DNA of 64,000 nucleotides. Origin: Xestospongia muta. Lineage: Eukaryota > Porifera > Demospongiae > Haplosclerida > Petrosiidae. Shown one piece after another: positions 1 to 25,626 of this stretch. The translations under genes and the position numbers were made by a program. The notes below the pieces were generated by a model. It saw only the letters and a list, made by a program, of their open reading frames with translations, was not told where the DNA came from and did no database searches. The DNA is taken from contig OY848918.1 in the NCBI GenBank assembly GCA_963693285.1, forward strand, positions 13,204,263-13,268,262, read 5' to 3'. Position 1 is the stretch's first letter. Every line of letters begins with the position of its first letter.

Positions 1-886
1 ATACTATCACTGAAGTTAGTTACTTGTCTTGACATGACATTTTAACAATATTACTACATGTGATTTTATTTTCTAAAATGGTGTTTGTTGGGTACAAGAC
101 TTGGTGAATAAATGTGATCATTTTGTGTCATCTTGTTAATGTGCCAAAACAAAAGAATTTTTTATTATACAGTATCGTATATGTATTATTATAGTTTTAG
201 GGGTTTCTACAAAATGTTCTTTCAATTAGATTAGAAATAATAAAAAAATCAATACATTTCAAGGGGGTGTTCTCCAGTGAATGATGACATTGTGTGGAAA
301 GTAGTGATAATGTCAGTGTCAGTAAGTAGTAAATTTATTTCCCTCCTAAAAAAATATGAACCAGCATTCATTTTTAGTTTCAAATGACAAGAAAATATTA
401 AACAATCATTGATAAATTGAACAGTCATTTTGTTTTTAATACAATAATAGAAACATTACTAGTTAGTATATGTATTTGAGTGAGATTAAAAAATCATTTT
501 AGTGAATGAATTTAACAAACAGTTGCTTGCTAGTTGCCACAATAAAAGGAAATATCTAGAGTACTGGTAATATACTTCAATGGGAAAAGATTTTAGTGTA
601 CGAGACCAAATAGCACTTAAAATGATTACAAGAAAATTTGACATTCTATTATTATTGGAGATCTGCCTTCTTTAGTTACTAGTACTTCTATTAACAAGTC
701 TTTAGTTTTTTGAAATGAAGAGATAAATGCTTTGCTATAAAACCACACCTTCTGTGAACAATATTGTAAGCTTCTTTTTTTGTTTAAAAGTATGTATGTT
801 TGGTGTTTTTGATACATCTATGTATCAATTTTATTTAACTCCTATTAAACTTTTTAATTAAATAGAACTCCTATCTCAAAGTCTAA

Positions 887-3800
887 TCAAAGTTTTTGTT
901 TCAGTGTGGAAGATAGAGTTGAACACTTTGCCTTATATTTCTCTATGAACATCACATCAAGACAGAAAATGAGGAAAGATAAGTACATTACATTATATAG
1001 ACACATTTAGACTTACTTGGTACTTGTTTCTCTTTGTCAGTTAGTGGTACATATATCACACCCATCAATCTCTCTTTCTTGATAGTACCATCTGATAACT
1101 TGTCATACTGTTCTAACCACTGATTACCTCCTACTGGTCCTACTGGTATCACTAAACGACCACCAGGTTTGAGTTGCTCAATTAACTATATAAAAAGACA
1201 AAAACATTTGTTCAGAAAATATAAATCAACTATACATGTACATGTACATGTATACATACATGTACATGTACATGTACAAACGTTAGCTAATTAACATACA
1301 AATTTAGCTACAACGTATGCCACTCACTTATTGTGCCTATAGATCAATTGCCCTAAAGAAATCTCTACCAAGCTACTTAACTAATAGCCTTCAAAGTCTT
1401 TTCTTTAATTCCTTAAAGATCTCTCGAGATCACAGCAGTAATCTTGCAAGATTCTTGCTGTGATTTACAAAATAACCCACAAGATCTTGATATAAATTTT
1501 TATCAGGGAATAACTGGTTATTAATCACTTCCTTAGCAACGACAGAATTATTAAAGCACTTTAAGGGGTCTAGTCTATTATTCATAAATGAATTATATGT
1601 AGAAATACATTAAACAAGAAGGTTGCATATAAAAGGGTGTACCCAGGGCGAATTAATTAATATGGCCTTGTGTTACTTGACCTTATCTTTGACCACTGTT
1701 TCATAGACCAGCACTTGTTCAGTGCTACTATAGTGTAGTTCCACATATATGTAGGCATTATCATGTGTCAAATTCATGTGATTTTCAAATTGAAAATGGT
1801 GACTGTTTTCGTGAATGCTCTAAAGAAGCACCCAAGATTGGGTCCTCGCTATCAAATGGAGATCAGTTTTCTTGATGATGACTCGAAGAAAAGATTCTGC
1901 TACAACTAATGACTGGTATTGATGATGATGGTGGTGGCAAAGAAGAAGTGGTGTCAGATGGCTCAGACTGATGACGCCAACAGTTTTTCAGTGTCAGCTG
2001 GACCTGGTGTTCTTGAGCAAACCTTTCTAGGCCTTGTATCAGGACTGGTGGGATCCTCTTATTACATACTACTTCAACCTGGATCCAATGGTGGTCCATT
2101 TCTTAAAAATTCAATTTTGTCAGTATATAAAATATCCATTTTTCTCTAAAAAAAACACGTGCTTACAACGCGTTTCATAGCCAATTGCTTGGTTACTACT
2201 GGGAAACTGTTTGTCGAATGCTTTGTGTAAACAAAGAGAAAAAAGCTGGAACCATTTATTATAACCGATTTTCAAATGTTGCCGCCATTCCTGTGCCCTA
2301 GGCACTCCCCTTATATATGCCTCTGCCCAGAAGCAATTCTATTACGTATTAGCTTACGCGAGACCACCCAATGTTTTATAATCAACCTTCTCCTTTAAGT
2401 TATAGTTATTAACCACACCCACTACAGAAAGATTGCCATTATATTAATAATAAAAGATAAGCATCAAAAATCTTACATTAACACTACATTTTGTATGTCA
2501 TTGTATCTCCATGTAAAGAAATATGCACCTATAACCATGTCATATTACTTCCAATATACTTCTTGAGAGGGTGTGACTATTAAGAATAATCCCTGGACTA
2601 AACATGGACTTTAAAAAAATAAGCTAATAAAAATGTTACATTTTACAGCAATCCTTATATATTTTCAAATTCTTACACTTCAGAGCTCCGACTAAGATAG
2701 GCCTAACATAACATATGTACCTAAACTTATCAAATATGATAAAACAAGTTTTCCTTCTACAAAAGAACATAATCAGGTTGACTTAACTGGTATATTAGAG
2801 TACTTACTGCTTGAGGCAAAGTTGGTGCAGCTGCTCCAACATGTATAGCATCATAAGGTGCTGAGTCAGGATAACCTAACCGTCCATCACCAACTACATG
2901 TAAAAACAATATGACAAATTATTTTTTGTTAAATATTTCACTTAGTACACTTTATGTTTGATAGTCCTAAGAGTAATTTTAGACCACATGCTATGTATAC
3001 AGGTATGTTGATTTCATTGCTTTATAATTATTATAAACATGCATGAGTATCAAAGATTATAGTGAAAATAAGTTGTTCCAATTAACGCACACCACAACCA
3101 ATAAATAACTCTACTGTGAATACTATGATAATGGATAATTATAGTCTTACAAAGAAATTGTGTTACTTTTAAAATGCTAATAATGATATATATCTGGCAT
3201 CTTATAATCATTTTGGACCATTATTTTTGTTAACTATGTACACGAGTTATGTTTGTTTTCATCATTTTAACATATTGTTAAATGTGATTTTTTTCAGAGG
3301 AACAAATTAATTAAACCATATCCTTTAATTGATGACACGTAAATTGCATAGTAACCAATGAACATTAGTAACCCTACCATGAACAGTACAATGATGGGCG
3401 GCGTGACTGACAATGTTAGAAGCTTCTCACTAGCTTGCTCTTCTATATTTCTAGTAATAATTATGGCTATTCCACTGAGACTGCTACTAATTATGAGACT
3501 GCTACTAATTATGCAATTTTTCTAATTCTAGTCAGCGTATTTCACTGTGAAGTTGATATCTTCTAAAACAATCATAGGGTCATTTTTTCAACTATATTTT
3601 TGAGAGAGCAACATCCTTTAAACTACATCCATTAACTATTAATGCATATAGCAGCCAATGAATATTATTAACTCTGCAGGGAGTGGTGCGACAATGGGTG
3701 TGATTGATAATGCTTGGAGGTTCTTGCTAGTTTGCTCTTCTATATTTCTAACTTTCAGAACTATAGTCTTGTTATGTTCTAGGTTGAGACTATCATTTCA

Positions 3801-4803
3801 CACAAGATAGATGTTGTTGGATTGTTACAATGTACTAATGGTTCCTTACCTACTAGTTTAACTCTTTCACTAGTCAATAAATGTTTGTTGTTCTTCTCAA
3901 CATTAAGAATTGCTTGGTCATTGAGTTCTTTAATATGTTCAATACCTATAGCACAACCTGTCTCACCTACCTAAAAATAAAAAAAATACTACATGTACAT
4001 AATAGGTACATCTGTCTGTTATCAAGTGATCTACTACTCTTTTACTATCCATTTATCCATTTATCCATCATTCATGCATCCATCCATTCAACATACCATA
4101 TATGCCATACAAGCTGTAAGATAACCACTACCAGATCCAACATCTAGGGCTCGACTACCTTCTTTTAAATGATCTCTCAAGATATCCAGAGCATGAGCAT
4201 GCTATAAATAAGACATGACATAATGTGACTCATAGTACACAGTACATAGTACATAGTACATACTATAAGATAGTATTACATATATATTATGTATTATGAA
4301 TAATATTAAGTGTTAATTACTTTAAGCTAACAGTAAATTACTTTAAGTATGGTAGCTACATGTAATAGCATATGAGTGTACTCAGTGGACTAATATATAC
4401 TTACCATATGAGGTGCGCTGATAGTTGCTTGGTATCCTGAGAGAGAAAGAGATACATAAACACACACACATGCACACGTAGAGAGAAAGAGACAGACAGA
4501 CAGATAGGGTATTTTTAAAAGTCTAAATCTTAAACAAAGTACACATACTATATAACTTATTCACGACAGCACACAAAACTCAATATAATTGTCCCTCACC
4601 AATTTGTTGAGGAGAATCATAATAGGAATTGTGCGAACAGAAGTCCTTTCTGTCAACAGCTTTCATAGCAGCTTCAACTCTGTCAGAAGTAATAATACCG
4701 TTTCCTACATGCAAAGGATTACACTAAACAGACATACAATTAGCTTACTCTTCAATTTAGAGACCAGATCATCGTTGCTATCGCCATGAGAACGCCAGGC
4801 CAT
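887..4803 (-). CDS. PCMT1-like: Protein-L-isoaspartate O-methyltransferase, copy A
   Basis: Repairs isoaspartyl residues in aged proteins by S-adenosylmethionine-dependent methylation; cytosolic in animals. Eight exons, in transcript order: 4749-4803, 4600-4704, 4405-4436, 4097-4201, 3850-3970, 2808-2893, 1017-1185, 887-942. They total 729 nt, giving 242 residues (vertebrate PCMT1 is about 227). All junctions are GT-AG and phases agree. The start [13 protein letters not shown] resembles the family N-terminus. The SAM-binding glycine motif [13 protein letters not shown] is at about residue 90, followed by [27 protein letters not shown] and [29 protein letters not shown] blocks (the latter two described, not fully quoted). 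The tail ends STLKQKL with no KDEL-type retention signal. It diverges from the RhoGEF 5' fragment at 5,171. Intron 6 (1,186-2,807) carries an insert absent from copy B. Confidence 0.92.
1237..1278. repeat. Self-complementary TACATG repeat
   Basis: A run of TACATG/CATGTA units, palindromic as a whole, in intron 6 of PCMT copy A. A longer diverged version lies at about 8,345-8,450 in the same intron of copy B. Confidence 0.8.
1610..2395. other. Unexplained about 0.75-kb insert in copy A intron 6
   Basis: Copy B matches on both sides (about 9,060-9,130) but lacks this block. It is less AT-rich than the flanks and contains short open frames: plus strand 1,796-1,909 (37 codons), minus strand 1,863-2,099 (78 codons, Ser/Pro-rich end) and minus strand 2,120-2,305 (61 codons). 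I recognise none of them and see no clear terminal repeats or target duplication. It may be an old insertion or sequence lost from copy B. Confidence 0.4.
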
Positions 4804-5170
4804 CGTGCGAGCAGAGAAGGTAGTGGAGAAAAGTAAAAATTGTATTAGTGGAGATAAACGTATCATAGTGGGCGTGGCTATAAATTCCGACAATGGCCAA
4901 CAACGAATACAGATTTTAAGAGTGGTTTCCTTAGGTTTTCTACTGTTTGAGGAGAAATGTACCAGTCAAAGCAGTCGTTTTCTTTTAGAAAACATGGAAA
5001 GAGAAAGAAGGAAGTCTAAAGTGATAGTTACGACACCTTAGCAACACAACCGCCGTCAACCGGTTATTGGTTGTGTGTTTGTCTACTAAATGGTCTTTAT
5101 TGTGTACACTGATTATCCAGTACTTCAGAAAGAAACTCACTGAACTTAGTACAGCAGTTATTACACAGAC
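4804..5170. promoter_or_regulatory. Divergent promoter region, unit 1 (shortened)
   Basis: 367 bp between the start of PCMT copy A (minus) and the relic RhoGEF exon 1 (plus). It contains both 5' untranslated regions by homology with unit 2, but lacks about 305 bp that are present at 11,468-11,773. No confident core promoter element was identified. Confidence 0.5.
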
Positions 5171-5265
5171 ATGATGAAGGTTAGCAGTCTACTAAGAAAT
5201 GCATCACTGGTAAGACAAGGAACATGATTAGGAAATGTTAAAATGTACTTTAATATTTCTTATCT

Positions 5266-5608
5266 ACGGAAGCCGAGGACAGACATTCCAATTTCCTATT
5301 TAATCAAATGAGATTATACGGAGTTGGAATGTCCATTGTCGGCTTCCATAAATAACAATCATTTTACATACAACCAAAATCAGGAACCCAACCTAACGGG
5401 AAACATCTCTGATGCTTGATTATAAGAGACGGCTCATGGTACTCACGCTCCGAGTTTTATAAAGTAACAAGAAAAGCCTAGATGATGTTGCACATGCAAA
5501 AATGGAATAAGGAATTGGAAGTTATCAAGGTCATTATATGGAATTTTAATATACGTGAAAACACGGCAGAAGAAATAGGAATTAGAATGTCCGTCCTTGG
5601 CTAATGTA
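5266..5608. mobile_element. 343-bp MITE-like element with 7-bp target duplication
   Basis: Present in the relic RhoGEF intron 1 and absent from the same position of unit 2 (about 11,965), where the flanks run on directly. It is flanked by CTTATCT at 5259-5265 and 5609-5615, which occurs once in unit 2. The ends are imperfect inverted repeats of about 30 bp sharing AGCC-AGGAC-GACATTC-AATT. The first 75 bp (5266-5340) also fold back on themselves through the same motif. No open frame; non-autonomous DNA transposon inferred, family unassigned. Confidence 0.75.
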
Positions 5609-6189
5609 CTTATCTGATCGCAGAAGTATTAATGAAATTGTCTCTAGCCTAAAATTACTTTTTCTAATTAAATATTACTTGTATTCACACATAGTAAAAG
5701 CTAATTTAGGCTACATTATTACATTGACCCCTTATAGAGCTCTTTATTTCTGGAAACTGGTCCTTATTTATTAGAGTCAACTTGACAAGAGCATTTTAGT
5801 GTACTTGACTTATTATTTGATAACTTTTAATAATAATATTCATTAACACTGTCAACTTTATAGTTGTAGTTGTCAACAACTTTGGTATTGTTTTATCATT
5901 ATGTCAACAGATGAAGTAAATGATGTTTTGCTATATAGTATAACTCAACAACTAATGCTTACTATTAGTTAAATCTGGCAAGTTGGTTTATTTTAGAAAT
6001 AATAATGTCCATAACACTTTTGATGCACGAGTGATAAGATGAATATTATCTGTTGACTGGTTATAAGTAATCTCTATCTACTGATATTAAACCACACCTA
6101 CTAATTGGATTGAAGTCACTGTAACTGCATGTACAATTAAAAAAACTAGACAATAAATACATGACATCATTTACTATTTTGTCTCTGTT

Positions 6190-6243
6190 AACTCTCTCCC
6201 TCCCTCCTCCTCCTCCTCTCTCTCTCTCTCTCTCTCTCTTTCA
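6190..6243 (+). repeat. CT/CTC microsatellite before relic exon 2
   Basis: TCC and CT repeats ending in TTTCAG; they form the polypyrimidine tract of the relic exon-2 acceptor, as the longer CT tract does at 14,281-14,355 in the complete gene. Confidence 0.85.
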
Positions 6244-6961
6244 GCCAAGACCACAAATCCAGAATACTACGAACAAGTCAAGAAACCTTTTTTCTGTTTT
6301 CATTATTTTTGTAATTGTAATAATTTTGAAGACTTTAATTAGTTGCTAATCCAATCATTTAAAAATCTTGGTCACACTTGTGCTGGTGCCAGGCAAACCC
6401 CTCCCACTTTACTAGGGAGGAGTTGGATAAAGTGAGAATAGTCTATCCTTATTTCATGCCTTTTTTCAAAGTGATTGTAGGAGTGGTATGGATAGCATTC
6501 ATGGGCAGCACATCAATTCAAAAAGTGGTACAGCTGAAGGCAGAGTGGCCTTATTAACAAACTTTACAAACTGCATATAATAGTGCAAAACTTGGCAAGA
6601 AGCGATTTATTTTCTAAAATGATGTTTGTTGGGTGTAAAATTTGACAATGAAAATCCAATCATTGTATAACACCAAAACAAACCTCTAGTGGACTTTTCA
6701 CTATACAGTAGCACTGTACATATGTATTGGTTTGGAGTTTCAACAAAACTTTCTTTATACTAAATTTAAAAACCTATAATACTTCAAGGGGTGGTTCTAT
6801 GTGGACTTTGTGTAAAAAGTAGCAATAATATCAGCGTCTAAAAATAGTAAGTTTATTTCTCACCTAAACAAAAAATATAAAAAATAATTAAACAGTCATT
6901 TTATTTTTAATAAATTAATAGAAACATTACTAGCTAGCATATGTACTTGAGTGAGATTAAA

Positions 6962-7068
6962 AAATTAATAATCATTAATAATTATTAATAACCATTAATA
7001 ATCATTAATAATTATTAATAATCATTAATAGTTATTAATAAACATTAATAATTATTAATAATCATTCT
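6962..7068. repeat. ATTAATAAT-type minisatellite
   Basis: About ten short AT-only units (ATTAATA/ATCATTAATA) between the duplication units. The 3' flank of copy A near 490-500 has no such expansion. Confidence 0.8.
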
Positions 7069-7631
7069 AGTGAATGAAGTTTACAAACGGTTGCTTGGTA
7101 GTTGCCACGGTAAAAGGAAGTATCCAGAGTTCTTACTGGTAATATACTTTGATGGGAAATGCATTTAGTCTTTTAAATTCAGTAAATGTATGCAGCCAAA
7201 TAGTACTTTAAATGATTGACACAAAAATTTGTCTTTTGACAAAGGACAAACAATAAACAAGATAGCTATAAAAGATATGTTTTATAATTATTGTACCGAT
7301 GGGTGTGGCTTACATCCAAATGCACCAAACAGTACTAAGAGAAGAGGCATGATAAATGCGGAGAAGGTGCTCAAAGAGGATACGCATGAAAAAATTATTA
7401 TTATTATTGGAGATCCACCTTTAATTACTAGTACTTCTATTAACAAGTCTTTAGTTTTTTGAAATGAAGAGATAACTGCTATAAAACCACACCTTCTGTG
7501 AACAATATTGTAAGCTTCCTCTTTTTGTCTAAGAGTGTGTATGTTTGGTGTTTTTGATACATCTATGTATCAATTTTATTTAACTCCTATTAAACGTTTT
7601 AATTAAATAGAACTCCTATCTCAAAGTCTAA

Positions 7632-10600
7632 TCAAAGTTTTTGTTTCAGTGTGGAAGATAGAGTTGAACACTTTGCCTTATATTTCTCTATGAACATCAC
7701 ATCAAGACAGTAAATGAGGAAAGATAGTACGTTACATTATATAGACAAATTTAGACTTACTTGGGACTTGTTTCTCTTTGTCTGTAAATGAGGAAAGATA
7801 AGTACATTACATTATATAGACACATTTAGACTTACTTGGGTCTTGTTTCTCTTTGTCTGTAAATGAGGAAAGATAAGTACATTACATTATATAGACACAT
7901 TTAGACTTACTTGGGTCTTGTTTCTCTTTGTCTGTAAATGAGGAAAGATAAGTACATTACATTATATAGAAAAATTTTGACTTACTTCGAGCTTGTTCCT
8001 CTTTGTCTGTAAATGAGGAAAGATACATTACATTATATAGAAAAATTTTGACTTACTTCGAGCTTGTTCCTCTTTGATAGTAAACAAGGAAAGATAAAAC
8101 ATTACATAGTTATATCATCAAAATTAGACTTACCTGGTGGTATTTGGTCATCTACGTCAGTTAGTGGTAAAAATATCACGGCCATTATTCTCTCTTTCTT
8201 GGTAGTACCATCTTCTAACTTGTCATACTGTTCTAACCACTGATTACCAGTTATTGGTCCTACTGGTATCAGTAAACGACCACCAGGTTTGAGTTGATCA
8301 ATTAACTAAAAAAAACAACAAAAATGTACGTTCACAAAATATAAATCAAATACCTGTACATGTTACATATACATGTAACATGCACATATTACATATACAT
8401 GTACATGTTACATATCCATGTACATTTATATGTACATGTACATATACTAGCCATATAAACATATAAAATTAGCTACTATACACACCACCTATTTGCTGTG
8501 CCCACTGACCCAGTAATTGCCCTAAAGAAGCCTCTACCAAGGTGCTTAACTAATATCCTTCAAAGTAAATAATATGTGTCTTAATTAAGACACAATTCTA
8601 AAGTGGTCGCAACTCTCAACCATAAATATTGAAATGCAAAAGAACTAGAAAAATAACTAGTTATGTAGCTAAATATTGCTATCATTTATTTTAAATGATT
8701 AAACTATCAGATTCTATTGTTTATAGTTCATGTAACATCTCAAGAAACCCAGTAAAAACAAAACAAAGTTCTTATTATATTTTGTAAATTTATTGCTTGG
8801 ATTTTGAGAGAGCAATCAACATCCAATCAACATTAACCAGCCAAGACCATATGTGATCTTACAAGAATCATACAAGATATTTGTTCCAAATTCCTTGAAG
8901 ATCTTTCAAGATCACAACAAGTCTTACAAGATTCTGTGATTGTTGTGATCTTATAAGATAACCCACAAGATCTTGATAAAATTTTTTACCAGGGAATAAC
9001 CGGTTATTAACCACTTCCTTAGCAGACACAGAATTTTACAAGACTATGAGTGGTCTAGTCTATTATTCATAAATAAGTGAATGTTTGTAACATTTTATAC
9101 GCAGAGTTACATGAAGTCATAGTTATTAACCACTCCTACTACAGAAAGATTGCAATTATATTAATAATAAAAGCATAAGCATAAAAATCTTATATCAACA
9201 CTACATTTTGTATGTCATTGTATCTCTATGTAAAGAAATATGCACCTATAACCATGTCATATTACTTACCATATACTTCTTGAGAGGGTGTGGCTATTAA
9301 GAATAATCCCTGGACTAAATATGGACTTTAATAAGCTAATAAAACATTTCATTTTATAGCCATCTTTATATAATTTCAAATTCTTACACTTCAGAATTCA
9401 GACTAAGATAGGCCTAACATAACATATATACATAAAACTTATCAAATATGATAAAACAAGTTTTCCTTCTACAAAGGAACATAATCAGGTTGACTTAACT
9501 GGTATATTAGAGTACTTACTGCTTGAGGCAAAGTTGGTGGAGCTGCTCCAACATGTATGGCATCATAAGGTGCTGAGTCAGGATAACCTAACCGTCCATC
9601 ACCAACTACATGTAAAAACAATATGACACAAATGACGCAATTTATAGAAACATTTAATATTGTTAGATTTCCACTTAGTACACTTCATGTCTTGATAGTA
9701 CTAAGATTAATTTTGCATCACATGTTATGTATACAGGTATGTCCATTTCATTACTTTATAATTATAAGCTGTTCCAATTAATGCACACCACATCCAATAA
9801 CTCTATTGTGAACACTATGATGATGGATAATTAGTCTTACATAGAAATGTTGTTACATTCTTTTAAAATACTAATACTTTTCCAACTGGCATCCAATAAT
9901 CATTTAGGATTATTATGTTGTTACATGTAATTTTCGAGAGAGCAACATCCTTTAAACTACATCCATTAACTGTTAACGCATATCGCAGCCAATGAATATT
10001 ATTAACTCTATAGGGAGTGGTGCGACAATGGGTGTGACTGATAATGCTTGGAGGTTCTTGCTAGTTTGCTCTTCTATATTTCCAACTTTCAAAACAATCA
10101 AAGGATCATTTTTTCAACTATAGTCTTGTTGAGACGATCATGTTTACACAAGATACAATGTACTAATGGTTCCTTACCTACTAGTTTAACTCTCCCACTA
10201 GTCAATAAATGTTTGTTGTTCTTCTCAATATTAAGAATTGCTTGGTCATTGAGTTCTTTAATATGTTCAATACCTATAGCACAACCTGTCTCACCTACCT
10301 AAAAATAAAAAAATACTACATGTACATATAGTTATATAGGTGGTACATCTGTCTATTGTCAGGTGATCTACTACTCTTTTACTATCCATTAATTCATCTA
10401 TCCATACATACATAAATTTTATTAATCCATCCATTCAACATACCATATGTGCAATACAAGCTGTAAGATAACCACTACCAGATCCAACATCTAGAACTCG
10501 ACTACCCTCTTTTAAATGATCTCTCAAGATATCCAGAGAATGAGCATGCTATAAATAAGACATGACATAAAGTGACTCATAGTACACAGTACATAGTACA

Positions 10601-10788
10601 TAGTACACACTATAAGATAGTATTACATATATATTATGTATTATGAATAATATTAAGTGTTAATTACTTTAATAAGCTAACTGTAAATTTCTTTAAATAT
10701 GGTAGCTACATGTAAAAGCACACGAGTGTAGTCAGTGTACTATAATATATACTTACCATATGAGGTGCACTGATGGTTGAATGGTATC

Positions 10789-10828
<40 letters not shown>

Positions 10829-11208
10829 CATAAACACACACACACACACACAAAGGAAGGATGGCAGTGAAGAAAGGAGAGAGGGGTGGGGTTACTTTTA
10901 AAAGAGTAAACTTAAAACCAAGTGCATTAGTGGATATACTATATAAATTGATCTCATTATCTAGTAAATAATACACAAACTCAATATAATTTGTCCCTCA
11001 CCAATTTGCTGAGGACAATCATAATATGGATTCTTCTGACAGAAGTCCTTTCTGTCAAAAGCTCTCATAGCAGCTTCAACTCTGTCACAAACAACAATAT
11101 CGTGTTCTACAACAAGCAAAGTATTAAACTAAACAGACATAAAATTAGCTTACTCTTCAAATTATCGATCAGATCATCGTTGTCTTTGCCTTGATAACGC
11201 CAGACCAT
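7632..11208 (-). CDS. PCMT1-like: Protein-L-isoaspartate O-methyltransferase, copy B, with microexons
   Basis: Paralogue of copy A with the same seven leading exons: 11154-11208, 11002-11106, 10757-10788, 10444-10548, 10178-10298, 9520-9605, 8134-8305. Five possible microexons follow (8057-8071, 7986-8006, 7911-7931, 7836-7856, 7761-7781), then the last exon 7632-7687. With all of them the CDS is 831 nt (276 residues), in frame throughout. The SAM-binding motif [13 protein letters not shown] is intact, so a working enzyme is plausible. The end of exon 7 has drifted from the copy A sequence (LTDKEKQ became LTDVDDQ), while the lost DKEKQ-type segment reappears in the microexons. Inclusion of any microexon is inferred from splice sites and phase, not shown by transcripts. 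The gene diverges from the full RhoGEF, with 666 bp between start codons. Confidence 0.9.
7761..8071 (-). repeat. Tandem array of five acceptor-microexon-donor cassettes
   Basis: Five head-to-tail units with period 75, 75, 75 and 71 bp. On the minus strand each of the four regular units reads: pyrimidine-rich run, CATTTACAG acceptor, a 21-nt exon starting ACAAAGAG and ending CCAA or CGAA, then GTAAGT. The unit nearest exon 7 has lost that acceptor and offers a 15-nt exon. All lengths are multiples of three and enter in phase 1, so any subset keeps the frame; each 21-nt unit adds seven residues of the type NKEKQDP or NKEEQAR. Introns between units are 50-54 nt. Confidence 0.85.
10791..10825. 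repeat. GA microsatellite beside PCMT copy B exon 3
   Basis: About 17 GA units immediately upstream (in transcript sense) of exon 3. On the minus strand they read as CT and act as the polypyrimidine tract. Copy A has only a few GA units here (4,439-4,450). Confidence 0.85.
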
Positions 11209-11874
11209 CGCGCAACGAGAGAAGGTAGTGGAGAAAAGTAAAACTTGTATAAATGGGCGAAAAGGATCATTAGTGGGCGTGACTATGAATTTCGACAGCA
11301 CCAACAATGAATACAGTTTTTAAGAGTGGTTCCCGTAAATTTTTCTACTCTTTGAGGAGAAATTTACCAGTCAAAGCAGTCGTTTCTTCTTTTAGAACAT
11401 GGAAAGAGAAAGAAGGAAAAGTCTAAAGTGATAATTACGACATCTTGGCAAATAAAACCGGTTATTGCTGCATCACACGTGCCATTTATTATAAATTCAA
11501 AGCGAGCCCATCCCCCGCATTGCATTGCAAACGCAACTTTGAATTTAGTTTCTCACTAAACGAGTTGTTTTGTTATTCCTATCATACGACTGCGTCATTT
11601 CTTTTTCTGCTAGATTAGCTTTAACTAACTGCTGAGATCTACAACTGTAGAAACAAGATATCTAGTGCTGAGAGGCGAGTGTTACATTGAGTTGTGTTGA
11701 TAGCTGTTAGCTGAGAGTTTGTTTTGCTTAAAGTTCTGTGAACGTTCGAGTAGTCTACTCTAAGTTGTTGGTCTTGTGTGTTTGTCTACTAAATGGCCCT
11801 TTATTGTGTATACTGATTATCCAGTACTTCAGAAAGAAACTCACTGAATTTAGTACAGCAGTTATTACACAGAC
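11209..11874. promoter_or_regulatory. Likely bidirectional promoter of PCMT copy B and RhoGEF
   Basis: 666 bp between divergent start codons. A 0.3-kb part (about 11,468-11,773), locally less AT-rich, is missing from unit 1. It contains a 10-bp inverted repeat, AAATTCAAAG at 11493-11502 and CTTTGAATTT at 11537-11546. Promoter function is inferred from position only. Confidence 0.5.

Positions 11875-25626
<13,752 letters not shown>

Larger units (their letters stand above)
68..6290. repeat. Tandem segmental duplication, unit 1 (truncated)
   Basis: This segment and about 6,603-14,400 share exon order, intron boundaries and flanks: the PCMT1-like gene, its 3' flank, the intergenic promoter region and the first exon(s) of the RhoGEF. 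Examples: the block at about 72-110 recurs at 6,607-6,640; the last PCMT exon at 887-942 recurs at 7,632-7,687; the exon-1 ATGATGAAG context at 5,171 recurs at 11,875. Homology stops shortly after 6,275, inside RhoGEF exon 2, so unit 1 is a partial copy and unit 2 is the intact locus. The exact breakpoint was not fixed by alignment. Confidence 0.85.
5171..6349 (+). pseudogene. Truncated duplicate of RhoGEF exons 1-2
   Basis: Exon 1 (5171-5209) encodes 13 residues matching exon 1 of the complete gene at 11875-11913 (MMKVSSLLRNASL against MMKASSLPRNGSP) and ends in a good GTAAG donor. After an intron holding a MITE, a TTTCAG acceptor at 6,244 leads into PRPQIQNTTNKS, matching the start of real exon 2 (TKPQIQHTTDKK). 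Homology then ends and the frame runs through unrelated hydrophobic codons to a stop at 6,349. If transcribed it would make a 47-residue peptide with a membrane-like tail; no DH or PH sequence remains. Best treated as a duplication relic. Confidence 0.75.

Noticed and set aside
7681..8133. Regular 75-bp repeats suggesting a CRISPR array
   Set aside because: Repeats are contiguous without variable spacers, lie in a eukaryotic gene and contain splice sites.
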